DNA of 27,528 nucleotides from a virus (IMGVR_UViG_3300046048_000392:1-27528), one strand, 5' to 3'; shown: positions 1 to 8,206, counted from the stretch's first letter. The notes: generated by a model from the letters alone, not told the origin. Made by a program: numbers and translations.

Positions 1-1814
1 AGGAGGAGCTCTGCTTCGACGAGTACGTGCGTCGCCGCGTCGCCACCACCCATGCCGTTGAGGTTCTGGACCGCGGTATCCCAGGCCAGATACCGGGCGC
101 GATACACCTCGATCGAGAGGTGGGCATACCCGACGAGCACATCGATGTCAATCGTCAGCTGCTCTTCTGTAGCGCTGATTCGCTCCCACAGACCGCAGTT
201 ATCGCCGCTCCGAGTGACGATCTCGGGCGCGGTCGCCGTCGTCAGGAGACCAGACCGGTAGGCTGGCGGGTCGTCCGGACAGGTCGGGCAGGACGGATCG
301 TTCCATGCCGCCGGATCCGCGTCGGTAAAGCCGGTCGTGTACTGGCCACCGCCACGGTACCGTAACGAGACATCGTATCGATTCAGCGCTAGGAGCCCGG
401 TGATCTCGAGCGTCTGCTGGTAGTTGGGTGAGCCGCCGGTCAGGTCGATGGGGACCTCGGTGTACTTTGACCACGACCCGCCTCCCGTTGCGTCCCGCAG
501 GTAGACCTCGACCTGCTCGTTCCCGTTCGGAGTACACGGCGGCGTCGGGCCCCCGGAGTTGTACCACGTGAGCTCGATCGAGTTGTCGTTCAGGACGGTG
601 GATCCGTCTTGGATAATCGGCCAGCAGGTCGGCGCGCTTCCGCCACCACCACTGGCCAGCGTCGAGTAGAATTCCGCGCCGCAGTACGGCTGGGCGGTCT
701 CCCCGAATTCGTAGTAGCTCCACCGCAGCTGGTCTGGGAATCTGGTCGAGAGGATGTAGGCTCGCCGGCCCCACACGAACATCACGGTCCGATCGTGGGT
801 GTTATAGACGGCGAACGCCTCTTCGGGAGCGCACTCCGCAACGAGCGTGGCTGGATCCGGGCCCCCGATGTCCAGTGGCAGCGCCAGGTCGGCGGACTCG
901 CCACCTCGGTTCATGCGCGGGCCCTGATTGCTCCAGAAGAACACGGTATCGCCCACGGTCACGGCCAGTCGGGAGCCGACGCAGCCGTAGTTTTGATCGG
1001 CCGGGCGGATCCCGAAGGTCTCCGGGGAGTACCCGAAGATTTCGTACGTTTCCGTTTCCTTGAACACGAGCAGGACGCTACCGGGACCAGAGGATCCCGC
1101 CTGACGGCAGGTAATGACGGGCTCGGCGCGCTGGCCAGCGCGGAAGTAGTGGCGTGGATCGAAGAGGTCCGGATCCCCGGCCAGTGAGACCCGAACGATC
1201 TCGGGCCGGTTCTGGTCGGTCTCGTGCCCGTAGCCCCAGCCGACGAGGTACGACAACCAGCGGGTCACGCCCCGGAACTTGACCGGTGCCGGCGTGCCAT
1301 CGTCGTCGAGATCCGCCTCGAGGTCACTGACGGACGGGCTGGTTTCGGTGCTCCACACTTTCGTCGCGGCTCGAGCCGCGATCAGCGGCTCGTCGTGCGC
1401 AATGAACATCCGATTGTACGTGTCGACCATGTGCACGATCGGCGGCGCGAACGTGGCCGCGCTCGAGAGGACAAAGAGCTCACCATTCGGATCGCCGCTG
1501 GCCTGATGGGACGGGGCCGCGCCAGCGATCGACATGAGGTTCAGGTGGAGCTCGCGGTTCCCCTCGTTGTACCCGACGCCCATCGCGGCGCCTTCGGACC
1601 GGATCGGGGCCAGTTGAATCACCTGATCCATCACACTGAGCGTGTTGTCGATGAGTTGGGTCGTGAGCTCGTAGCCCAGGCGAACCTCGGCCTTGCCTTT
1701 CCAGAGATAGACGTTCCGCAGGTCCTCGAACTGCGTGGGTTCCGCAGCCATCACCCCGGTCGCCCGATCGAGACCGCTCCCGAAGGGGAGGAAGAGCCGG
1801 CGCCGCTCAGCCAC
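1..1814 (-). CDS. Podoviral neck/hub (P22 gp10-like packaged-DNA stabilisation) protein, C-terminus cut by window edge
   Basis: The frame is open from a GTG at 1814 to the left edge (about 604 residues visible, no stop). The GTG overlaps the upstream stop by 8 nt and has AGGGA six bases upstream; the internal ATG at 1751 would lose a sensible N-terminus. The N-terminus ends in 'LRNVYLWKGKAEVRLGYE', and around residues 247-300 a 'FKETETYEIFGYSP' strand is followed by 'VGDTVFFWSNQGP'. This serial 'variable that gates expression of a display strand' pattern is typical of beta-propeller neck/hub proteins that plug the portal after packaging (P22 gp10 class). Its position directly after two head-tail adaptors fits. 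The region near 300-230 contains a CPTC-type cysteine pair (SCPTCPDD). The family call rests on motif style and position and is an inference; it could be another tail-hub protein. Confidence 0.6.
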   Translation of the reverse strand, partial: MAERRRLFLPFGSGLDRATGVMAAEPTQFEDLRNVYLWKGKAEVRLGYELTTQLIDNTLSVMDQVIQLAPIRSEGAAMGVGYNEGNRELHLNLMSIAGAAPSHQASGDPNGELFVLSSAATFAPPIVHMVDTYNRMFIAHDEPLIAARAATKVWSTETSPSVSDLEADLDDDGTPAPVKFRGVTRWLSYLVGWGYGHETDQNRPEIVRVSLAGDPDLFDPRHYFRAGQRAEPVITCRQAGSSGPGSVLLVFKETETYEIFGYSPETFGIRPADQNYGCVGSRLAVTVGDTVFFWSNQGPRMNRGGESADLALPLDIGGPDPATLVAECAPEEAFAVYNTHDRTVMFVWGRRAYILSTRFPDQLRWSYYEFGETAQPYCGAEFYSTLASGGGGSAPTCWPIIQDGSTVLNDNSIELTWYNSGGPTPPCTPNGNEQVEVYLRDATGGGSWSKYTEVPIDLTGGSPNYQQTLEITGLLALNRYDVSLRYRGGGQYTTGFTDADPAAWNDPSCPTCPDDPPAYRSGLLTTATAPEIVTRSGDNCGLWERISATEEQLTIDIDVLVGYAHLSIEVYRARYLAWDTAVQNLNGMGGGDAATHVLVEAELL

Positions 1815-2478
1815 CGGCGGTCCCTGCCAGCAGCGGCAGGAGCTCTTGGATGTTCACCGCGGGCCGTTCGAAGCGCCGTCGCTCGGCGCCCGACACGTGC
1901 TGGACGTATTCCATGAACGACACGAACCACGAATTGCGATCGCGGAGCAGTTGGGCGAGCGCCGCGTCCTCGCGCGCGTCCTTGATCGCGTAGTCGATGG
2001 CGAGCTCGAGCTCGAGAAGTTCGTTGAAGTCCTCACGCCACTGGTCGTCGAGGATCGTCGTGTAGGCTGTCACCACGTCAGGCCGGCGGGCATAGAAGAA
2101 CGTGAGCGTGCCCGTGGGGGCACCGACCGGTGTCGTGATCGCATAGAACGCCTGCCCGAACTCGTAGACACAGAGCCGGTGCGGTTCTGACTGCTGGTCG
2201 TCGAACGGGACTACTTCAACGTCTTCCGGGGTGGCGTCCTGTACGAGCTCGATCGACAGCGCGTCTTCCGGACGGGCCCAGACCCCAGCGACCTCGTTGA
2301 CGTTGGCCGTTCCCGCGAACACGATCGGGTTGACCCGCGCCGCGGCTTGGTACAGACCGGCCATCCGTTTGTTGACCCGCCGCACCACCTCGGCTTCGGC
2401 AAACTGCGAAGGCTCGTTCTTCGAACTCTTGGCCAGTGCGCCGTTGTGGATCTGCTGGACCGTAGTTGTGACGGCCAT
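1807..2478 (-). CDS. Head-tail adaptor-like protein (second of two)
   Basis: A 223 aa protein starting at ATG 2478, which directly abuts the upstream TAA, with GGAGG as ribosome site. The layout is an N-terminal helix (about 28-50), a beta-rich middle ending in 'TGTLTFFYARRPD' and a helical C-terminal part (about 150-215) with 'LLELELAIDYAIKDARED'. The same order of elements is seen in the upstream neighbour (2479-3156), and such 'hydrophobic strand, YARRP, then helix' proteins occupy the adaptor position below the portal in many short-tailed phages. No enzymatic motif is visible. Together with the downstream hub it would form the neck. Function is inferred from position and architecture; the gene itself is secure. 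Confidence 0.6.
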   Translation of the reverse strand: MAVTTTVQQIHNGALAKSSKNEPSQFAEAEVVRRVNKRMAGLYQAAARVNPIVFAGTANVNEVAGVWARPEDALSIELVQDATPEDVEVVPFDDQQSEPHRLCVYEFGQAFYAITTPVGAPTGTLTFFYARRPDVVTAYTTILDDQWREDFNELLELELAIDYAIKDAREDAALAQLLRDRNSWFVSFMEYVQHVSGAERRRFERPAVNIQELLPLLAGTAGG

Positions 2479-3156
2479 TTAGGCGCCTCCGGGGAACGTG
2501 TCGATCGTCTTGATGCGCCGGGCCCGCTTCTTTCCGCCCTGCTCCATGATGAACGAGGAGTACGCGCTGTTGTAGTCCTGGGCGAACTGGTTGACGTCGA
2601 TCGCCTGAATCGTGGGATCGTTATGCCCCCGTTTCGCCATGACGAGTGCGGCGTAGCTGCTGAGCACCTCGAAGGCAGTGTCGGGCATCGGGTCGAAATC
2701 GTCGGCGAGCTCTACTGGCGTTGCCGGGATGGGGACGTAATGGATATGGACCGCGATCGCGCCGGCCCAGTCTTGCGCGTTGCCGTTGAGCCAGAACTGG
2801 TTCTGGACGAACCATCCGGAGCGTAGCGGCCGGCTAAAGAGGCGGACGTTCTGCCCGATGATCCACAGACGCCCACGATCGCCCGGATCGAGCTCGTTGG
2901 CCGGCTCGACTTCACCATCCGGGAGCACGTAGATATGCGCCGGGAACGCATAGCCGAGCGCGAAATCGTACGTGGTCAGGTCGATCACCTCTTCGACCGC
3001 CAGTACGGAGCTGTTGACCACAGTGACGTCGCTCGCGAGCCGCTTGTGAAAATTGAGCAGCTGGCGGAGCAGCACGCCATCCGGGGTTCGCTGGGGCGTG
3101 AACGCGGGGTGCTGATCGCGTGCCGCCGTGATGACTTCTTGCGCCGTCACTGCCAT
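2479..3156 (-). CDS. Head-tail adaptor-like protein (first of two)
   Basis: A 225 aa protein starting at ATG 3156 with AGAGGTG upstream. N-terminal helices (about 5-45, 'LLRQLLNFHKRLASDV') are followed by a beta-rich core (50-150) with 'WLNGNAQDWAGAIAVHIHYV' and a C-terminal helical part with 'DTAFEVLSSYAALVMAKR'. The order helix, strands, 'hydrophobic strand plus Pro', helix matches its downstream neighbour, so the two may be diverged duplicates. The C-terminus is basic (KKRARR). It shares the MAVT start with the neighbour. By position between capsid genes and hub it is probably a connector or head-completion protein. No close family recognised. Confidence 0.55.
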   Translation of the reverse strand: MAVTAQEVITAARDQHPAFTPQRTPDGVLLRQLLNFHKRLASDVTVVNSSVLAVEEVIDLTTYDFALGYAFPAHIYVLPDGEVEPANELDPGDRGRLWIIGQNVRLFSRPLRSGWFVQNQFWLNGNAQDWAGAIAVHIHYVPIPATPVELADDFDPMPDTAFEVLSSYAALVMAKRGHNDPTIQAIDVNQFAQDYNSAYSSFIMEQGGKKRARRIKTIDTFPGGA

Positions 3157-3165
3157 CGTGCACCT

Positions 3166-3546
3166 CTACGCCTGTAGAAGACCCTCCAACTCGGCTTGCC
3201 GGTCGGGTCGGGCGCCATCCTCGCGCGCGAACTCGATCGACAGGAACAGCTTGACCGCCTGCTTCCGGGGCCCGGCTGGCCGCGCGAGCTCCGCGGCATA
3301 GAGCTCATCGGCCATCGTCGGATTGTCGCTCAGCACTTCGCGCAACTGCTTGATGCTGGTCGCTGCGATTTCGCCTTCGACGACCGGGGCTGTAACGCGC
3401 GATTCGGCTTCCTCGAGCGCGCTCAGCATTTCCGCCGCCTTGCGCTTCCCGAACTTCCGCGGCCCGAACTTCTTGGTCGCCTGCTCGCGCAGTTGCAGCG
3501 CGTCGAACCGTGCTTTCCCGATCTTTCGGGGTCCAAAATGCGGCAT
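3166..3546 (-). CDS. Small basic phage protein with FGPRK repeats
   Basis: A 126 aa protein starting at ATG 3546, with GAGAGGT spaced correctly and overlapping no other gene. The N-terminus carries two near-identical motifs, FGPRKIGK at 4-11 and FGPRKFGK at 27-34, 23 residues apart, and a third GPRK appears near residue 91. The middle (about 38-85) is a predicted acidic helix pair. The repeats are basic and could bind nucleic acid or capsid surfaces, but I do not recognise a family. It lies between capsid-related genes and the adaptors. Unknown function. Confidence 0.6.
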   Translation of the reverse strand: MPHFGPRKIGKARFDALQLREQATKKFGPRKFGKRKAAEMLSALEEAESRVTAPVVEGEIAATSIKQLREVLSDNPTMADELYAAELARPAGPRKQAVKLFLSIEFAREDGARPDRQAELEGLLQA

Positions 3547-3555
3547 AGATACCTC

Positions 3556-4119
3556 TCAGGTAGCCAAGCGCGGGCGCCAGCCGAAGACCTTCCGGCCACG
3601 CAGCCTGGCAATGAGGCCCGAGCGTCGTTCATCACGGACGACCTCGAGCGTGCGTTTCACGGCCTGTTGCAGCTTCTCATCGGTGTGCCCGAGCTCGTGG
3701 CGTAGGTACAGCCGCATCCATGCAGCATCCGTGTTCGGGTGGTGTCGGTACAGATAGTCCTGCAGCCGGAACCGCTCGAGGAGCAGTCGCCACGGGGGTT
3801 CATGAGGGAACCGCTCGAGGCTGATCCAGTCATTCGTCTTCGGATCGATGTCCCAGAGCACGATGCGGCGCCAGCCGGATGCCTTGAGCGTCGAGAGCCG
3901 AAGCGCCGGCCACGTTGCACCACCAGACTCCTTGATCGCGATGAGCTCCCGCCGGCCCCACTGGATGAGCGGGATACTTGGGTACACCAAACCGAACCAC
4001 CACTTCCCGCGGCCGATGTAGACCCACTCGGCACGCGGATCCACCGCCCGAAAGTCTGCGACGACCTCGGGCGGCGGATCCCGGAACCGAAAGACGTCCG
4101 TGAGCCTACTTGCGTCCAC
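3556..4119 (-). CDS. Uncharacterised conserved-looking phage protein
   Basis: A 187 aa product if the GTG at 4119 is used. That start has GGTGGG about five bases upstream and overlaps the upstream gene by 14 nt. The frame stays open further upstream, but that part is Arg/Pro-rich low-complexity sequence antisense-like in style and overlaps the 102 aa gene, so I reject it. The protein is rich in Trp and Arg: 'WVYIGRGKWWFGLVYPSI' near the start, 'GWRRIVLWDIDPKTNDW' in the middle and a basic C-terminal tail. It looks like a compact alpha/beta virion or assembly factor. No family recognised; GTG at 4128 is an alternative start. Confidence 0.55.
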   Translation of the reverse strand: MDASRLTDVFRFRDPPPEVVADFRAVDPRAEWVYIGRGKWWFGLVYPSIPLIQWGRRELIAIKESGGATWPALRLSTLKASGWRRIVLWDIDPKTNDWISLERFPHEPPWRLLLERFRLQDYLYRHHPNTDAAWMRLYLRHELGHTDEKLQQAVKRTLEVVRDERRSGLIARLRGRKVFGWRPRLAT

Positions 4120-4414
4120 GTTTCCCACCAGCGGTGCCGCCGGATGGGGTATTCGTGGCGCTCGACTGAGCTCGCGGTCCGCCTCGCGCCTGTCCAGCGG
4201 TGGCGATGTGGCCCGCACGCGCGGCCTGTTGCGCCGGCGCGCTGGCACTGGGCGACTTGCCACCCATTCCGCTCGAGGGCGCGCGGCCCGGTGGCTTCGA
4301 GCCCGAGACATCCGACTTGAGCGCCGAACCGCCGGACATCTGCGCGCGACCGCCGGTCTTGCTGGCGGCGATGCCACCGTGCGACATCGGGTTGTACTTG
4401 CACTTCCTCGCCAC
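4106..4414 (-). CDS. Small low-complexity basic protein
   Basis: A 102 aa protein starting at GTG 4414, two bases after the upstream TAG, with AAGGACGG as ribosome site. It begins 'MARKCKYNPMSHGGIAAS' and continues as a Gly/Ser/Ala/Pro-rich, Lys/Arg-rich chain ending 'GGKRGRK'. It has no predicted globular core. Small disordered basic proteins of this kind are common among minor capsid or DNA-associated virion proteins. Coding status is supported by spacing and start context only, and its last 14 nt overlap the next gene. Confidence 0.45.
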   Translation of the reverse strand: MARKCKYNPMSHGGIAASKTGGRAQMSGGSALKSDVSGSKPPGRAPSSGMGGKSPSASAPAQQAARAGHIATAGQARGGPRAQSSATNTPSGGTAGGKRGRK

Positions 4415-4416
4415 AG

Positions 4417-4608
4417 CTACCGTCCTTTCTTGCCGACCCCGGAGACCTTCTTGAGCCGGGGGTTGCGTTTGACCGCTGCCGGCGACGCCTTGCGGGCCCC
4501 AGCCGCGATCACGGCGCCGGGATCACGAAGCGGTTTCCCGCGCGCGGCAGCTGACTTCGCCGCGGCCTTGGCCGCTCCCTTGAACCCGACGTGCTTCACT
4601 TTCTTCAT
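4417..4608 (-). CDS. Very basic Ala/Lys-rich small protein
   Basis: A 63 aa protein with ATG at 4608, preceded by GTGAGGCAGC. About a quarter of residues are Lys/Arg and another large share Ala/Gly ('FKGAAKAAAKSAAARGK'), giving a histone-tail-like, lysine/alanine-rich composition. It follows the capsid-decoration-like gene and is followed by another basic protein, so a DNA- or capsid-associated role is plausible. Function is not determinable from sequence. Confidence 0.5.
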   Translation of the reverse strand: MKKVKHVGFKGAAKAAAKSAAARGKPLRDPGAVIAAGARKASPAAVKRNPRLKKVSGVGKKGR

Positions 4609-4618
4609 GCTGCCTCAC

Positions 4619-5458
4619 TTACGGGACGAACGCCCCAGTCAGGCCCGTACCGGCCTCGAATCCTTCGCCCTGTGAGGGTGCGTGCCGGTATTCGGGGACC
4701 GCGACCGCGCCTCCGAGCGTCGAGGTACCGGCGCTCCGGACGGTCACGACGATGAGATCATCCTTCTCGCCGACGAGGTTCCCGACCCCAGCCACCTTGA
4801 GGTAGCTCGAGCGGGTGGCCTGCTGGACCTGATCGGTAGCCAGCACGCCCAGGTCGAGGTAATGCCCACCCCGATCGACTGTATTGAAGCTGTTCGCCGT
4901 GGACGTGTTGTCCGCGGTGGCGTCGAAGTCGGCGCCAGAAGCTTCGATCGTCAGGACCCCTACGAGCCCGTTCAGGGCGTCCGGGGTCGGTGCGTTCCGA
5001 ATGGCCGTCGCCTCATCGGGGAAGGCCATGACAGACGCTGCCGCCTTGGTCGTGATGGTCTGCGAACCGTCGATCTGGACCGTCACCACGCCCCAGTAGC
5101 CATCGCTGACGGTAAACGCGGCCGTGAACGCCTGTGCTGCCGTGGCGCCGACCGCCGTGAAGACACCAGCATCCAGCTGGGTGAACGCCTCGATCGTGAA
5201 CGTCACTGCCGCCGCCGCCCCGAACTGGGGCGCGCCGATCGCGCAGAGCTCCTTGCCGATGCACGCGCGCACCCTCGATCCTGTGGTTGCCACGGACCGG
5301 GCAAACGCGAGCAGATCAGTCAACCGGAAATTGTGCCGCGGCTTGAGAGCGAACTGGATTTCGTCCTCATCCGTGCCAGTCGGCGTGACCAGCGCGACCG
5401 GGATCTCCTTCCGGTGGAGAAAGGCGTCCTTGTGGACGTTGCGATCCTGTACTGACAT
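4619..5458 (-). CDS. Putative capsid decoration/head structural protein
   Basis: A 279 aa protein starting at ATG 5458 with GGAGGCGGGAC directly upstream, the first gene after the major capsid gene and after the hairpin at 5488-5513. The N-terminal 50 residues are polar ('HRKEIPVALVTPTGTDEDE'), followed by an Ala/Thr/Val-rich beta-type middle (75-190) and a C-terminal beta segment 'LKVAGVGNLVGEKDDLIVV'. No signal or membrane segment. Position, composition and size suit a decoration or minor head protein, or a virion protein with Ig-like folds. No specific family recognised. Confidence 0.5.
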   Translation of the reverse strand: MSVQDRNVHKDAFLHRKEIPVALVTPTGTDEDEIQFALKPRHNFRLTDLLAFARSVATTGSRVRACIGKELCAIGAPQFGAAAAVTFTIEAFTQLDAGVFTAVGATAAQAFTAAFTVSDGYWGVVTVQIDGSQTITTKAAASVMAFPDEATAIRNAPTPDALNGLVGVLTIEASGADFDATADNTSTANSFNTVDRGGHYLDLGVLATDQVQQATRSSYLKVAGVGNLVGEKDDLIVVTVRSAGTSTLGGAVAVPEYRHAPSQGEGFEAGTGLTGAFVP

Positions 5459-5487
5459 GTCCCGCCTCCATCAGTCGAATGATGTGG

Positions 5488-5513
5488 AGCCGGGGGCCCG
5501 GAGGCCCCCGGCT
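5488..5513 (-). terminator. Strong GC hairpin just after the capsid gene (terminator/attenuator candidate)
   Basis: Arms AGCCGGGGGCC (5488-5498) and GGCCCCCGGCT (5503-5513) form a perfect 11-bp stem around a 4-base loop. It sits in the largest gap of the virion block (5459-5532), 20 bases after the capsid stop. No U-tract follows on the minus strand, so it may be a leaky terminator or an RNA-processing/stability element rather than a full intrinsic terminator. Confidence 0.6.
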
Positions 5514-5532
5514 AACCCACCGGCTCGCCGTC

Positions 5533-6969
5533 TTAGAAGACGGACGTGAGTCCCTCGTAACGAACGTTCTTGCGGGGGGCCATGCAGAACAGCTGCTCGT
5601 ACATGTTCCCGACCGCGTAGTACGCATCCTTCCGGCCGACCGAATCTGTGACCCGGTTCCAGATGCTCCCCGTCCGGTCGTCCCACTCCCACTGACCAAG
5701 GGTGAGCCGGCGCCACGTGTCCGACTGCAGGCCGAATGCCAGTTCCGGAGCCAGCTTCCGCGACACCTTGAGGTCGAGCATGCGGTCCCCGAGATTGACA
5801 CTCAGGCCCGCCTTGCCCCCGGTGTAAGAACGCGGATCGTTGAGGGTCCGGTCGCCCTTGAGGCTCTGCCAGTATCCGCGTGCACTCGGCCGCGACATGA
5901 TGAGCGTGTCAAGCTTGCCGGCGCCCTTCACCGTCACCTGATCGTCGCCGTAGGTCAGGAGCTCTTCCGTCATCTGCCCGCCCCACTGCGGATCGCTGGC
6001 ATCGATCACGATCGAGCGCCACAGACGGTTGCCCGAGGCGGTCCGATCGATGTTGTTGTAGGTGGAGATGATCCCACCGTCGTCGCAGCCGGCCAGACAG
6101 CCCGCAATCTCGCGGTCCTCACCGGCAGCCGTCTGCGAGCTCGCGCCCGCGTCGTCACCAGCGAAGAGGTAGTCGTCCGCGGTCCATGCGGCCAGCAACG
6201 TGTTGTCCCCGGTCACTTCGATCGAAGAATTTTCCTCGTCGATGTCCGTGACCTGGGCGCCCTTGATTGTGCCGTTCGCCCGGATGCTCTGCCCATCGGC
6301 CGCGGGATCCGCGACGATGCGCTCGCCCTCGAGGAACTGCAGGTACGCCCCCGTCAGTCCGTCGACCCCGTACGTGCGGTCAACGACCACAGTGTAGACG
6401 CCACCAGCCCCGCTGATGCTGGCGATCCGCGCCTTCACGCCCGATCCATCGGACACGTACATCCGGTCGATCTCGTTGACCAACCGTGTGACCAGATCGG
6501 GGAGCGCCCGCTCCATGTAGTTCAGGAACGCCCCTTCATCCGAACGGACCCGACGCATCGTGTCGCCCGTCATTTCGACCGTACCCTGCAGCTTCCGCAG
6601 GTACAGGCGGCTGTTGACGAAGCGCGGATCGTCAGGCTCGGGGATGTACTCGTTTTCGGCACGAGCTCCGACGCCAGCCGGCAGCCGGAAGTAGTGCGCC
6701 ATCTCGATATACCGCCCACCGGTCGTGTCGTCCGCCTGCACGTTCATGTCCACCTTGAAGATGTCCATGAACTCAGTGTCCTCCACGATGTTATTGATGA
6801 GCGGATCCGAGAAGATGATCTTCAACGCTTCGTCGAGGTCGGTCGTCAGGGTGATGTCGCCCATGAGAACCGGAGTGCCGGCCAGTGCTGCCGGTGCTCC
6901 AATCACGAGCCACACCGCCACAACCCCCAACGCGAAGAGGAAGCGCTTGAAGCCGGTTTTCAGCTCCAT
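5533..6969 (-). CDS. Major capsid protein (HK97-fold type) with signal-peptide-like N-terminus
   Basis: A 478 aa protein located between scaffold and decoration genes. Typical capsid features are an early helix ('SDPLINNIVEDTEFMDIF'), 'GGRYIEMAHYFRLPAGVGAR', 'LRKLQGTVEMTGDTMRRV', a long spine helix with 'LNYMERALPDLVTRLVNEID' and a C-terminal 'WEWDDRTGSIWNRVTD'. The N-terminus is unusual: a basic segment (1-10), a hydrophobic stretch (about 11-27) and 'AALAGT' (about 27-32), like a Sec signal with an A-x-A cleavage site. The ATG at 6969 has GAGGT seven bases upstream, whereas the next ATG (codon 36, 'MGDITLTT') has no ribosome site, so the long form is probably made. An insertion-like Gly/Ala-rich region with Cys (about 275-305) may be a surface domain. 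The capsid call is strong. Confidence 0.85.
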   Translation of the reverse strand: MELKTGFKRFLFALGVVAVWLVIGAPAALAGTPVLMGDITLTTDLDEALKIIFSDPLINNIVEDTEFMDIFKVDMNVQADDTTGGRYIEMAHYFRLPAGVGARAENEYIPEPDDPRFVNSRLYLRKLQGTVEMTGDTMRRVRSDEGAFLNYMERALPDLVTRLVNEIDRMYVSDGSGVKARIASISGAGGVYTVVVDRTYGVDGLTGAYLQFLEGERIVADPAADGQSIRANGTIKGAQVTDIDEENSSIEVTGDNTLLAAWTADDYLFAGDDAGASSQTAAGEDREIAGCLAGCDDGGIISTYNNIDRTASGNRLWRSIVIDASDPQWGGQMTEELLTYGDDQVTVKGAGKLDTLIMSRPSARGYWQSLKGDRTLNDPRSYTGGKAGLSVNLGDRMLDLKVSRKLAPELAFGLQSDTWRRLTLGQWEWDDRTGSIWNRVTDSVGRKDAYYAVGNMYEQLFCMAPRKNVRYEGLTSVF

Positions 6970-6994
6970 GTGATACCTCGCAGGTTGATGCGTT

Positions 6995-8206
6995 TCAGCG
7001 ACCCAACAGCACGCCGAGACCTTTCTCGCGCGCCAGCTTGAATCGCTCCTCTAACGTTTGGCCTGCGGGCAGCTTCGTTCGGCTGGCCGGGGCGCCTCCG
7101 CCTGGGGGCGTCGACGCGGCGGCTCTCTTCCGCCTCTGACTCGCCTGCATGAGCTCTGCACGGGTGGGCTGTTTCCGTTTCTTCGCGAGGCGTGCGCCGG
7201 GCTCTGAAGCGGGTTTGCCCTTGAGAAGTTGTGCGGCGTGCAGCGGATCGATGCCGGCAGCACGAAGCTGCGAGGCAAGCAGGATCGGCACGTCGTCGAC
7301 TTCGATTTTCTCGAGCTTCTTCTCCCTGATGGTCTGAGCAACGGCTGTTTCGAGCGTCTGAATGATGGCGGTGCGACGGGTCTCGGTGATGCCGTCTGTG
7401 ACGGGCACCATTCTCGCGATCGCGTCGCGGACGATGCGTCCCTGTTCCTTGGCGTACCGGCGTGTCTCGATCGCCGTCCTGAGCCCTGACTGGGCCGACG
7501 CGCGCGCGGCCTTGAGCTCGGCCTGTAGTACGCGCCGTTCCCGTGGATCCTCGAGGGCCTGCTGCAATCGTTCGGACAACTTCTCGAACACGGCCGGCTC
7601 GAGTACGAGTGACAACGCGACATCTTCGATGGTTTCGGGAGGCACGTTCTGAATGATGAATCCGGCGGGATCCGTGCCGATCCAGACCTCCATCTCTTCG
7701 ATCAAGGCTCGGTCCTGCTCGACGGCTTCTCGTTCGGCGCGGAGCTTGCCCGCCGCCTCGTAGCCGTTCTTCAGCTGGCGCAACCGCTCGGCGGCTTCCT
7801 TCGACTCGACGACGATCTCGAACTCGTCGTCCCCTTCCCGACGTGGGGGAAGCGCGACGACGAGATCCTCATCTACGTCCTCCGCTTCACCCTCCGCCTT
7901 GGCAGGTTCGCCGCCTTTCGGTTCGCCTTGCTTGCTTTCGTCCTCGCCGGCCCCTTCCGGTTCGCCCTCCGCTTCCTCACCTCCAGCCTCATCTGTCTCA
8001 TCGCCTTCGGCTTCTTCATGCTGGTTGTCCTCGCCTTCCGGTGTCTCGTCGGCGGGCAGGTCTGTGAGCTCGCCTGCTGGCTGCTTGCTCGCCTGCTGAG
8101 CCTCTCGCGCGCGAGCCAAGGCTGCGGCGATCGGCGAGAGCTTGGGCCCGTCGTTGCCCTTCGGGGGCGTCGGAGCGCCCGGTTCGGGCTTGACTGCTGC
8201 TGACAT
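6995..8206 (-). CDS. Scaffolding protein
   Basis: A 403 aa protein starting at ATG 8206 with AGGAG upstream. The first 20-115 residues are extremely Glu/Asp/Gly-rich and probably disordered. Residues 130-170 and 200-270 are predicted coiled-coil ('SKEAAERLRQLKNGYEAA'). The C-terminus (about 340-403) is Lys/Arg-rich, with 'LEERFKLAREKGLGVLLGR' at the very end. An acidic disordered region, central coiled coil and basic C-terminal capsid-binding tail are the typical make-up of a phage scaffold, and it sits between the portal and the capsid gene. No protease motif is visible, so a separate maturation protease is not evident. Confidence 0.8.
   Translation of the reverse strand: MSAAVKPEPGAPTPPKGNDGPKLSPIAAALARAREAQQASKQPAGELTDLPADETPEGEDNQHEEAEGDETDEAGGEEAEGEPEGAGEDESKQGEPKGGEPAKAEGEAEDVDEDLVVALPPRREGDDEFEIVVESKEAAERLRQLKNGYEAAGKLRAEREAVEQDRALIEEMEVWIGTDPAGFIIQNVPPETIEDVALSLVLEPAVFEKLSERLQQALEDPRERRVLQAELKAARASAQSGLRTAIETRRYAKEQGRIVRDAIARMVPVTDGITETRRTAIIQTLETAVAQTIREKKLEKIEVDDVPILLASQLRAAGIDPLHAAQLLKGKPASEPGARLAKKRKQPTRAELMQASQRRKRAAASTPPGGGAPASRTKLPAGQTLEERFKLAREKGLGVLLGR

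Noticed and set aside
199-774. A 191-codon minus-strand frame near the left edge
   Set aside because: Lies out of frame inside the hub gene that is open from 1814 to the window edge and has credible protein sequence.
4120-4377. Extended N-terminus of the 187 aa protein
   Set aside because: Arg/Pro-rich composition, overlaps the 102 aa gene entirely, and a GTG with ribosome site is available at 4119.
5479-7041. A 520-codon plus-strand open frame opposite the capsid gene
   Set aside because: It is an antisense reading of a clear capsid gene in GC-rich DNA; Arg/His/Pro-rich composition, no motif, no ribosome site.
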